From positions 17,335,001-17,399,000 of the forward strand of contig NC_090784.1 in NCBI RefSeq assembly GCF_040054535.1: a stretch of 64,000 nt of DNA, in the 5' to 3' direction. The notes beneath the pieces are model-generated. The model made no database searches. It saw nothing but the letters and a program-made list of their open reading frames with translations, and was not told where the DNA came from. Source of the DNA: Antennarius striatus (taxonomy: Eukaryota > Chordata > Actinopteri > Lophiiformes > Antennariidae). Both the position numbers and the translations under genes were made by a program. Positions 47,101-64,000 of the stretch are shown here, one piece after another. Numbering within the stretch: the first letter of the stretch is position 1; each line of letters begins with the position of its first letter.

Positions 47101-49223
47101 GGGGAAGAGCTTTTACCAGAGGTGGCCCCGCCCCCACTCATGACCCCAGATGTGGAGGTTAAAGGTATCCTGGGTTCCCATGGCAACGAGGAGGACGACT
47201 CACTCTACTCCCCACTGCTGTGTTAGTCTGTCTGTCACTTCCGATCTGCTCCTTCCTTCTCTGTGCCACTCTTATTTGTCCATTCCTTGTTTCCTCCTTT
47301 TCTTTCTTTTCTGCCGTATCAGTTTTCTCACGTCCTTCCGTTGCCTTATTTATTTATTTACTTTTGCATAATATGAAGTGATTTGGGGTGCATTTCAAAT
47401 TTAAAACTTGACAAACTGAACAGTGATTTTTCTGGAGCATATCAGTCGTTTGAAGCTTTTTAGAACCTAGTATATTTTAGAAAATTGTCAACTTTTTGCA
47501 AACAAAATCAAGCCCCCTCTCTCCCAAAAGAAAATAAAACCAAACAAACTTCATCAAAGTAATTAAAACTTTTCACACAACAGCTCCTGTTTTGGATGAC
47601 TGCACCGTCTCTCAGTTATGTGAAATGGGATTCCCATTGGAGGCTTGCAGGAAAGCAGTGTACTATGCTGGGAACACTGGAATCGATGGAGCCATGAATT
47701 GGATTATGGGCCACATGGAGGATCCAGGTGTGCAGAGGAGAAGGGAATTTAAGATAAACCCGGGATGAGTATGACCACCCCTGACATGTTCTCTTCTTTT
47801 TGACTGGCTGCAGACTTCTCGGCCCCCTTGGTGTTACCAGGCTGCAGCTCTGGTCCTGGGACCACACCCACAGAGAGCCTCTCTGAGGAGCACTTGGCAA
47901 CTATTGTCTCTATGGGCTTCAGTCGAGACCAGGCAACAAGAGCACTTCGGGCCACGGTTAGAATCAAGCTCAGTCTTGGTAGTATTTCAATTTTACTAAT
48001 TGAAATACTACTTGGCAGTCATAAAAATGAACTGCCAAGTTAAAAGTTACTAATATTAATACAACATCATTTATCAGCCATCACATATTTTTAACTTGAT
48101 CTACTTCTTAAAGCCCTCAAAAATTACAGTTACCTGTTCATGTCACAGAGTAACGTTGTGGACCGGGCAGTAGACTGGATTTTCTCTCACCTTGATCTGG
48201 AGTCCATGGATGTGTCTGAAAGCGGTCGCTCAGCAGCAGAGAGCGAGAGTGGCCGAGATCCTCCACCTGGACCTCATGTCAGAGACGGACCAGGCAGTGA
48301 GTCCCATGATCTGAGCCTCGGAATTCTCTCTCTCATATTAGCTACAGAAATGTGTTCATAAGCTAACATCAGCAATGCTACTGCCTTGTGAAATTTTGCA
48401 TTGGTTATCATTTGATAAAATAATTGTTCTTGTGGCTTCTTTCTTTTCTCCAGAATACGAGTTGTTTGCATTCATCAGTCACATGGGGACAAGCACAATG
48501 TGCGGTCACTACGTCTGTCACATTAAGAAAGATCAACAGTAAGTGTTTTCATTTTTTTATTGCCCTTCTGTTCCTTTGGGAGATTTTAAAAGCCTCATTG
48601 TGTCTATCTATAGCACATCTAATCTGCCTGTTAAGAAAGGAATTCCCTTACGTACATATTCAACTCCATTTTCTCTTTCACCTGATCAACATGATTGTCA
48701 GGTGTTTTGTTGTTGATCCAAGCAAATCCAGTGTTGAGTGTGTGTAGTTTGAATGAGCAGAAACATGAAATGAACAACGGTCAGTGTAGCGCTGGAGACA
48801 AGTTGAAGTTTATCAGTTCATGTGATCAGACACACTTGCTGTATGTCTGTGATCACAGCAAGAGTGTTTTGAAAGCCACAGAAAAACATTGATCAACTTA
48901 ATAAATGAAATGTTTCTTGTTTCTTATCAGCAGTTAATTCATTAAACATCTGTTCCAATGTAAAGGAGTTTCTGATCTTATAAGACCTCAGCAGGGGGCG
49001 CCAAACTCCTGGTTTGACCTCAACAATAATAGCTGCTGATGTGATCACAGTGAAAACTAGTCCCCTGTAGGAAGCTTAACTTTTGGCGGGATTGTATTCA
49101 CTTACAAATGCTATGTCTGTGTTTCACAGGTGGGTAATCTTCAATGATCAGAAGGTGTGTGCTTCTGAGAAACCTCCCAAAGACATGGGATACCTCTACT
49201 TCTATCGGAGAGTGGCTGAATGA
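41198..49223 (+). CDS. usp5: Ubiquitin carboxyl-terminal hydrolase 5 (isopeptidase T)
   Basis: Cytosolic cysteine protease that disassembles free polyubiquitin chains from the proximal end. Twenty exons: 41198-41305, 41840-41968, 42125-42191, 42286-42413, 42808-42953, 43537-43721, 43865-43959, 44843-45036, 45251-45322, 45470-45557, 45685-45810, 45885-46038, 46576-46738, 46829-46917, 47036-47221, 47584-47727, 47814-47956, 48149-48296, 48454-48538 and 49130-49223; 847 aa (human 858). The UBP zinc finger holds Cys197, Cys200, Cys217 and His230 and the loop [12 protein letters not shown] that clasps the ubiquitin tail. The catalytic Cys333 is in NLGNSCYLN; the His box is [15 protein letters not shown] (His807). 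Two UBA domains lie near 648-690 and 715-755 ([17 protein letters not shown]). Start [10 protein letters not shown] resembles human MAELSEEALLS. USP13 is excluded by the intact active site and better match throughout. Confidence 0.97.
42583..42660 (-). repeat. Reverse fragment of the dispersed fish repeat
   Basis: ACCGTTTCATCCGCTGTGGCG followed by GGGGAGCTGGAG and CAGTCAGCTGGGATTA is the terminal part of the same family as 16349-16690 and 505-665, in reverse orientation, in a usp5 intron. Confidence 0.5.
47165..47221 (+). other. usp5: Alternative end of usp5 exon 15
   Basis: Two in-phase donors: AAAG|GTATCC after 47164 and CTGT|GTTAGT after 47221. The 57-nt difference encodes 19 residues (starts [12 protein letters not shown]). 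Human USP5 long and short isoforms differ by 23 residues at this place (starts GSLGFYGNEDED). Both forms stay in frame with exon 16. Confidence 0.8.
47979..48040. repeat. Two tandem hairpins in usp5 intron 17
   Basis: First: a perfect 13-bp stem (GTAGTATTTCAAT / ATTGAAATACTAC) with a 7-nt loop, 47979-48011. Second: a perfect 10-bp stem (ACTTGGCAGT / ACTGCCAAGT) with an 11-nt loop, 48010-48040, overlapping the first by two bases. Confidence 0.9.
48988..49002 (+). promoter_or_regulatory. CTCF-like binding core
   Basis: TCAGCAGGGGGCGCC matches the CTCF core CCASYAGRKGGCRS at all but the first base. It lies in the last usp5 intron, between the usp5 body and cd4-2. Confidence 0.5.
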
Positions 49224-49830
49224 GACAAAGGAGCATTGCATTAGAAGTGAAGGAGGAGAAATTTGGACCCTATCTCAAAGACACCAGACAACATTCAACC
49301 AAACAAGCTTTAGCACACTTTGCATTAGAAGTGTACATAAAAAATCTCATATTACATAAATAAACAGTGGAATAAATTGGTGTAGGTGTACAGATATGGT
49401 GTTTGAAAGCCTACATCATGGAATCAACCACAGACAACAGAACTGTTGCTCAGAACCTTCACCCCGTATTAAAAATTACGCTTAATTTCCACTGCCGTAA
49501 TAGTCACTGCCCCTCTGCATCCAGATATGTTACTTGCAGCCTCCCTGTTTTGTTGGATGGTTGTAGTTCATTGTCAACTTTTTAGCCTGGTGTTAACTCT
49601 GTTAACATTTAGGTAAAGTGAAGATAGTTCAACATCTGCATTAATAAAATATAAATCAGACAAAGAACTCACAAATGACTGTTTCAGAGAGAAAGAAAGA
49701 AAAAAATCAAACTTGTGAGGGTGATATCTGGGTGTGATCTAGTTTTTTTTTGGTTTCTTTTTGTTTTTGCAAATAAATCCCGAGTTACTTCTGCTGTGAC
49801 AAATAAAGAATTGTCTTTCTGTTATAATGA
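49224..49830 (+). other. usp5: 3' UTR of usp5
   Basis: AATAAA hexamers occur at 49359-49364, 49772-49777 and 49802-49807, so tandem polyadenylation is possible. The end chosen is the last hexamer. Confidence 0.5.
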
Positions 49831-49919
49831 GTTGGTTTTCATATACAATTTCTCTAGTGGTGGATGACTTATGCTTCACGTTGAAACTGCAGAATCAATA
49901 AAATCCCAGGCCTACATTG

Positions 49920-50125
49920 CAAGAAAGGTGCTGCTGGCATGAGGCGCAGACTCAAAGCTGGGGTTGCATCGACCTACTACCTTCCAAACTACAGGTTTCT
50001 CTTCCGCCTTCTGCAGTTTTTACATCCTTGTGCTCTTGTGTCTTGAAAAAATGCAGCACAAAGGATGAGGAAAGATTTCTGAACTTAAGTCATAGCACAA
50101 AAGTCTACTCTGCTTCAAAATTAAG
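49920..50125 (+). other. cd4-2: Candidate non-coding first exon of cd4-2
   Basis: Ends in a consensus donor AATTAAG|GTAAGAG at 50125/50126. The ATG exon of cd4-2 begins at 50918 after TCTCTTCAG, so an upstream untranslated exon is needed. The 5' limit is unknown. Confidence 0.4.
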
Positions 50126-50932
50126 GTAAGAGCTTTGACTGAATTTTTAAATTAATTTTTGTTTTATGTATAATATCAGTTCTCCAGAGAACAAATTTTT
50201 AAGAACTTCATCAGACTTTGGAAAATCTTCACTGTGAAAAAGGAAAGCGTGCTGACAGCGACATCAAGACCATTTTTTTAAATATCAGTTTAAAGCTATT
50301 CAATAACAGGACATAATTATACCGTTAATGTGATTTTTTTAAGAAACGTTGATTTTGATAGTTGTATTATCTACATTTAGATTGTAATTCTAAAATAACT
50401 ACAAGGTATTTGTGGCTTCAAAATGGAATAGTGATTTTTCGATCAGAGTTAACCACATTTAATTCTCTACATCTTTGAGAAAAAATTATGAAAGCAGAGA
50501 ACACCGAAAACTAAAACCAGCTTTTCGTAAGATAAATTTTGATTTTGTTAATAGAAACATAATAAAATGTTTATTAAACGAATACATCTGATGTGTCATC
50601 CGACAGCTCCAGAACAGATCTACAGCAAAGCACTTTGACATTTTTAACACAAGTTTTAAACGTGCTTGGAGCGTCCCAGCAGTGTTTTTATGAAGACCTA
50701 TGAAGCAAATTTATAAATGTATTCTTCGATGAAATAGAGAGGAAGGAAGTTGAAACACAGTTTGGTGGTTAAAGATCATATGTTGCTCATCTCAAACAGA
50801 AGCTGAGTGCGGTATCTCTAACCTTGAAAAATTTGCAAGCGCGCAATGAACTACTGAATTAGTTTTTTTCTTTTAATCATAGTAACTGAAATGCCTATTT
50901 TTAATTAATCTCTTCAGCTATCAGCATTCAAA

Positions 50933-52855
50933 ATGAAGGCAGTTGTGTGGCTTTGGATTGGTGAGTAAAGATACTTACATGTAGAATAAATAATCTTTGA
51001 GAATAAACAGTCAATAACTTGTCAATAACTGTAATTTGTCCTTGCAGAACACTCTTTTAATCTACACTGGAAAAAAGCTGCATTTGTATTTTGCTCATCC
51101 CAGATGCTTTGAAAATTAATTTAATATGACCTCTAACATCACATTCAGTTTATAAATGTATAATATAAAGTAACAACAGGATATTGCAATGATGTCAGTT
51201 TGTCCTAATGTAATTTATTTGAATTGCAGCTCATGAATGTGATTCTATCTTTAGTGCTGGATGTTTTACCAGCTGCTGCCAAAGTCTTCCTGACATCACC
51301 AGGACAGAGTATCACCATCGAGTGTGGGGAAGACGATATTTACTCTGACTTGGCATGGTATCATAAAAGTAAACTGATTATTAAAATCTACCAGAGTGGC
51401 ATTCTTCATAAAGGTACCAACAGACGTTAGACATTCTCTACAGCTACAGCTGCAAATTTATAGTATATAGTTTCAAAACTTTATCTTCACAAACTATGTG
51501 ACGTGTATTTGTGCTTTAGGCAAAACTGAAATTGCGGTTAGGACAAGTCTGGAGAACACAAATCTTGTGATCAACCAAGTGAAGGAAAGTGATGCCGGAA
51601 TGTTCAAATGTGAGATAAAAGGCAAATCTCATGAACATACACTTCTTGTAGCCACAGGTAAACAAACACCCAAGAGGACAATGTTTCCGGTTATTTCTCG
51701 GCATTGATTTTCCTTTTCTCGACATATTTTTTGAATCCCTCTCTGCTAGTCTCAGCCAACCCCACTGGGGATCTCCTGCTGGGCAGTAAAGCCACACTCA
51801 AATGTCAGGTCAGCGGTCTGATAGGTTCCAATGTGCAGTGGAAGAATCCATTTGGAAATCCACACATGGGATCCGAGTTAAATCCAGTAACCCGCTCAGA
51901 TGAAGGCTCGTGGAACTGCATGTTCTCCCATTATGGGGTGACATATGATGTGAAACTGGACGTCAAGGTTACAGGTAGGGAACTGGCTCCTACCAAATTC
52001 TTTGCATCTGATTTTTTTAGCATAACAAAAATAAAACAGACTTGTGCTGCTTTCAGAGCCAGCTCCAACAACACCTGCACCGAACCCTTCTGCAAGCTCA
52101 GATGGCATCCCTGATGCGCGCTGCACCAATTGTGCGTATCACTTTTGTTTGTTTGCCTCCTAAACCCAGTATGATCACATAAATGCCTGTGGTGATTCTT
52201 CACTGGATGCATCATTCATTCATGATTGAAAGTCTCTCCATTGGTCTGTTTCCATGACTCATCCAGGTGTTACAACCCTCTCACACGACGAAGAGCCACT
52301 CCTGGGCCTCAACTGGTGGATGTGGGTTGTAATTGGAGTGGCATGTGTGGTTTTGCTTGTCCTGATGGTCACCATCTTTTGCTTGTACAAGATGATCAAA
52401 AAGAAGAAGGTAAGTGAAGAAAATGATACCGTATGAACAGTTATGGAGCTTCATATGCTGCATATGATGAGATCAGATTGTTCTTTCTGCTTCAGAGAAA
52501 GCTGATGAAGAGGAGGAATGGCCACCAGCCCCTGACACCCAGGCGGTACTGCCAGTGTATCCGGTAAACGTTCTTAACCTCCTTCTACCTAGAAGAACAG
52601 TGCTTTATCCCCTGTAATCCTCAGTCACTCTACAGATGCTTTCTAATGGACTCTATTCACTTTAATATTCATAACTGTATGACCTCGATCTTCAACGTGC
52701 CTTTTACCGAGTGCTTCATTATCGTGTTGTTATTAGCGTCAAAACTTTTTCTTTACTCTCTTTATCACAGTCCGACAGCTGCTGCGAAACTGGAGCAAAG
52801 ACACGGGAGGAAGAGGCAATCAGCGCCCCCCCTGCAACTCCTCCTAGCGGAGTGA
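50933..52855 (+). CDS. cd4-2: CD4-2-type T-cell co-receptor, two Ig domains
   Basis: Type I membrane protein that binds MHC class II and brings Lck to the T-cell receptor. Eight coding exons: 50933-50960, 51255-51413, 51520-51657, 51750-51974, 52057-52131, 52267-52409, 52496-52563 and 52771-52855, giving 306 aa. A short signal peptide (MKAVVWLWIVLDVLPAAA) is split by intron 1. D1 has Cys33, the WYHK tryptophan and Cys93 in DAGMFKC; D2 has Cys127, Trp139 and Cys165 in GSWNC. A Pro/Thr stalk, one membrane helix (about 225-248) and a basic tail follow. The tail carries CQC (275-277), the CXC zinc-clasp motif for Lck. Four-Ig CD4-1 is excluded by domain number; LAG3 is made unlikely by the CXC tail. 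Fish CD4-2 genes are known with two or three Ig domains. Whether it is cd4-2.1 or another copy is not resolved. Confidence 0.88.
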
Positions 52856-53010
52856 CTGATTGAAGAAAAGAGACAGACAAAAAAGAAAAGCAGAAAGATA
52901 GGGAAAGAGAAAAACAGAGGCAGAGAGAGGGAATGGGTGAAAGAGAACCCCGGTGTGAATGTGCCATGAATTTAAATTTGTTTTTGAATGCTATAATAAA
53001 ATAAAATAAA
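52856..53010 (+). other. cd4-2: Short 3' UTR of cd4-2
   Basis: Overlapping AATAAA hexamers at 52995-53010 close the likely 3' end. Further hexamers near 53294 and 53407 could extend it. Confidence 0.5.
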
Positions 53011-53727
53011 TTTAAAAAGCCCCAAATGTAAGCATGTGGACGTTGAGCTTTTTCAACAAATAGAACCAGTGAACTGAATGCAAATAAGCTCTTCACTACA
53101 GGAGAGAAAAAGCAACAGTCACCAGCTTTCATACTTGTACAGCATATTAATGTCGACCCTTTGTAGCATCTTAAATTTTATTCACTCCCTCACATATTTT
53201 ACAGATAGACCTTTAGAGGTATTTTATTTACATAAGTTTCAAATGTAAATAATATTGTACTGACATGTATGTTTTCTTTGTAAAAGTACAAAAAAATAAA
53301 GAGCTACAATATTTGTGTATTATCTTCAACATTATTAAGTGAAAGCTGTTATGTGTACATATGCGCTGAAGGACTATTTCAAGTTTGTAAAACAAAACAT
53401 AAAACGAATAAAAAGCTAAACATCCAAACTTTAAAGCTGTCCCATGTGTCTTTTGATATATTTTAAACCATTCCTGCATGCAGAGGCTCTGTATTCCCCA
53501 CAACTGGTGCAGGAAAAAGCAGGTGTTCACACCAGTGCATCGCTACATGTCTTGAATGCACAGCAAACACCTGTTTAACACAGTAACGCAATGGCACCAA
53601 TGACATGTACATGCGCTGTTGTGTGAATTTGTATTATAAGAAGTAGGAGATTTTCAGATATTCAAACTTGACTCACTTCTCAATTGAATGTTTACTACAA
53701 TAGGAATGATGGAAGTATAGGTGACTT

Positions 53728-62080
<8,353 letters not shown>

Positions 62081-62089
62081 CTCTGTTTC

Positions 62090-62217
62090 CAGACCAATCG
62101 CTGGTGAGGGAGGAACGAGGACTCTGTAAAACAAGATTCTTGTCTTAAATTTTCAACATTTACACCCGACTCCAGATCACTGTAGTCCGAAGAACTCTCG
62201 TCACTCATCATTATTTG
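62090..62217 (+). other. Candidate promoter and first exon of a gene beyond the window
   Basis: A CCAAT box (AGACCAATCGCTGG near 62093) is followed about 120 bases on by a consensus donor TTATTT|GTAAGTAT at 62217/62218, in a locally GC-richer stretch of an otherwise AT-rich region. A downstream neighbour such as cd4-1 is possible, but nothing in the sequence names it. Confidence 0.3.
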
Positions 62218-63746
62218 TAAGTATATACTTTATTTAGTGTAGAGTTCTAATTAAAATATAGTCCTCCTAAATATAAAAGCATTTAATGTCTAGACAATAA
62301 ACTGTTGACTGTTTCCCATCCCCGATTGAGTGATAAACATGACGTAGCTCTATTTAATTACAACAACTGTGTACAATTTATAAATAAAAATCGTGTGCTG
62401 CTACTTTAGATATAGTGAAACTGAAAAACCTGTACAAAAAAAGAAAAACAATAAAAATATTGTTTTAATAAGTTTGTTTTTTAAAATCAGTTTTTGTTCA
62501 TGGTGTAAATATAGTATTTTTTTGTTATGTTCAATGATTTGAGTCCATAAATTCAAAACTGTTGACCAGTACATTAAGGACAACATGTAATACACGTTAA
62601 ATTAATATAAATGGATATTTCTTAAAGATAATCGTATCAGTGCACTGATTTTACATGAACATAGAAGATATAAGATATGATCAATGATGGATCTAGGAAA
62701 AAACACCACAAACAAGAATAATTTAAAAAATAATAACCCTGAATCTGGTTTTCTGTGAAAGGCCATTAGAAAGTTTGTCTCCTGCTTAAACTGTGTTGTT
62801 TGTTTCTAATTCACCGAGGTATAATATTTAAAAGACAAGAAGATATAAAATTTAGTCAAAAAAACAAAACAATTCTTCAGTAATCACATCTGAGCTGTGT
62901 TAATTTTTCTGTTCGCTCTCCTCTGCTCCTCCACTCCTCCACCCTCCCCTCCATCTTTGCTTGTCGTTTCATCCTCACCAGATGAAATGATCTTGGTTTC
63001 CTGGTTTTCACTGCGCAAGATGATTGTTAATGTTTATTTAGCTGTAATTTTAATCTGCTTTTATCATTTTCTTTTTTTTTATCACAGTCTTTTGAAAATA
63101 TCAATTAATGTGTTCAAAACAGAGCTGTTTGGAAAGATTATTTTGCATTCTCTGCCTGTATTGGTCAGAGAACGGCAGAGAGAGAAAGAAGGGAAGCCAG
63201 GTGCTATGCAATTTTGAGTAAAAATGTCGTCTTGCTTTCCAGCAAAATCTCAGATCTTAGTCTTAAATGAGGTTCAAAGACCAAACAGATTTTATCAATT
63301 TCTAATCACTCTGGTCTGTGCGGTCGCATCCTCAAATAATTTAATTACAATAAAAAATATATTTAATTATTTATCGTCTGATTTTGAGTTCTTTGGTCAA
63401 GGTTTTTTTAATCTATTTTTAAAGCAGTAATGCAGAATTGTACATTACAAATATTCATTTTAAAATCAAGAAGCAGACCCCCACTTGTCCACCCACCCAG
63501 TCCCTAGATGCTACAGGCAGACAAATACATCACAGACACACAAATCATAAGCACAGTAAAGATGAACCTAAAAAACAAAACCAAAGTGAATAAAATAATA
63601 AAATATTAATTATTAAAATTGGTGGTTGGTTGGATAACAAGCACATTACGGTGTGCCTGTGTTAATACCATAACAGTCAGTCAGAGCTCCTTAAGTGACG
63701 GTTTGGAAGAATCCATTACCCTATAATTGAGATACTAGTCTATAAC

Positions 63747-64000
63747 GGGTGGCAGTGGCTCAGCGGTAGAGCGGACGTTTTATGACCAGAAATCGCAAAA
63801 ACATCGGCAGTTCGATTCCTGCTCCCGCCAGACATAATCAGAGCTGAATGTGTGAGGTGTCAGTTCGCCTCCTGGCCACTGCCGAGGCGCCCTAGAGCAA
63901 GGCGCCGTCCCCTTACAAGCTGCTCAATTGCCCGTCACTCTGCCTCCCCATGTACTGTTGTGTTACTAACTGCATGCTTGCAGGCCCCTTGTGTTTTGTG
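63747..64000 (+). mobile_element. tRNA-derived SINE with V-SINE-like core (runs off the window)
   Basis: Head with Pol III box A (GTGGCTCAGCGGTAGAGC) and box B (AGTTCGATTCC) spaced as in a tRNA gene with an enlarged middle. The core, GAGGCGCCCTAGAGCAAGGC at about 63884 and then GCCGTCCCC...GCTGCTCA, matches the V-SINE central block (GAGGTGCCCTTGAGCAAGGC). The tail lies beyond 64000. Confidence 0.75.

Noticed and set aside
62897-63217. 106-residue frame with hydrophobic stretches, reminiscent of a membrane protein
   Set aside because: No in-frame ATG at the head, composition follows a C/T-rich then AT-rich stretch, and no family motif was seen.
63747-63832. A tRNA gene
   Set aside because: Boxes A and B are present, but the anticodon arm is enlarged and cannot fold properly, and the SINE core follows directly.

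Overview
The window is nuclear DNA from a ray-finned (teleost) fish. All protein genes are split by GT-AG (twice GC-AG) introns, the proteins match vertebrate families throughout, and the interspersed repeats (Tc1 relics, a tRNA-headed SINE with a V-SINE-like core, LINE 3' tails, long TG and GATA arrays) are typical of fish. The two-Ig CD4 of the CD4-2 type is also a fish form. Species cannot be told from the sequence.

Layout, left to right: the last seven coding exons of clstn3 (+, 44-5812) and its 3' UTR; complete pex5 (+, CDS 11372-19628); complete cdca3 (+, 22356-24053); complete gnb3 (-, 25712-27867); a 7 kb gap with a GATA array and a Tc1 relic; complete p3h3 (-, 34803-39708); complete usp5 (+, 41198-49223), head to head with p3h3; complete cd4-2 (+, 50933-52855); then about 11 kb with no recognisable gene, ending inside a tRNA-derived SINE. 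I rebuilt exons by hand from splice sites, reading phase and remembered human homologues. Every exon junction listed keeps frame, and predicted lengths are close to the human proteins (pex5 682 aa, gnb3 340, p3h3 731, usp5 847) except cdca3, which is longer (434).

The genes do not form a pathway. They are a syntenic block equivalent to human 12p13 (CLSTN3, PEX5, CDCA3, GNB3, P3H3, USP5, CD4): synaptic adhesion, peroxisomal import, mitotic entry, cone phototransduction, collagen modification, ubiquitin recycling and T-cell co-reception. Points of interest are mostly in RNA processing and repeats: two GC-AG introns, a usp5 alternative 5' splice site matching the human long/short isoforms beside a pyrimidine-rich tract, two tandem perfect hairpins in a usp5 intron, a strong CTCF-like core, and microsatellites next to LINE 3' tails. 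I found no CRISPR, toxin, viral or otherwise undescribed gene system.
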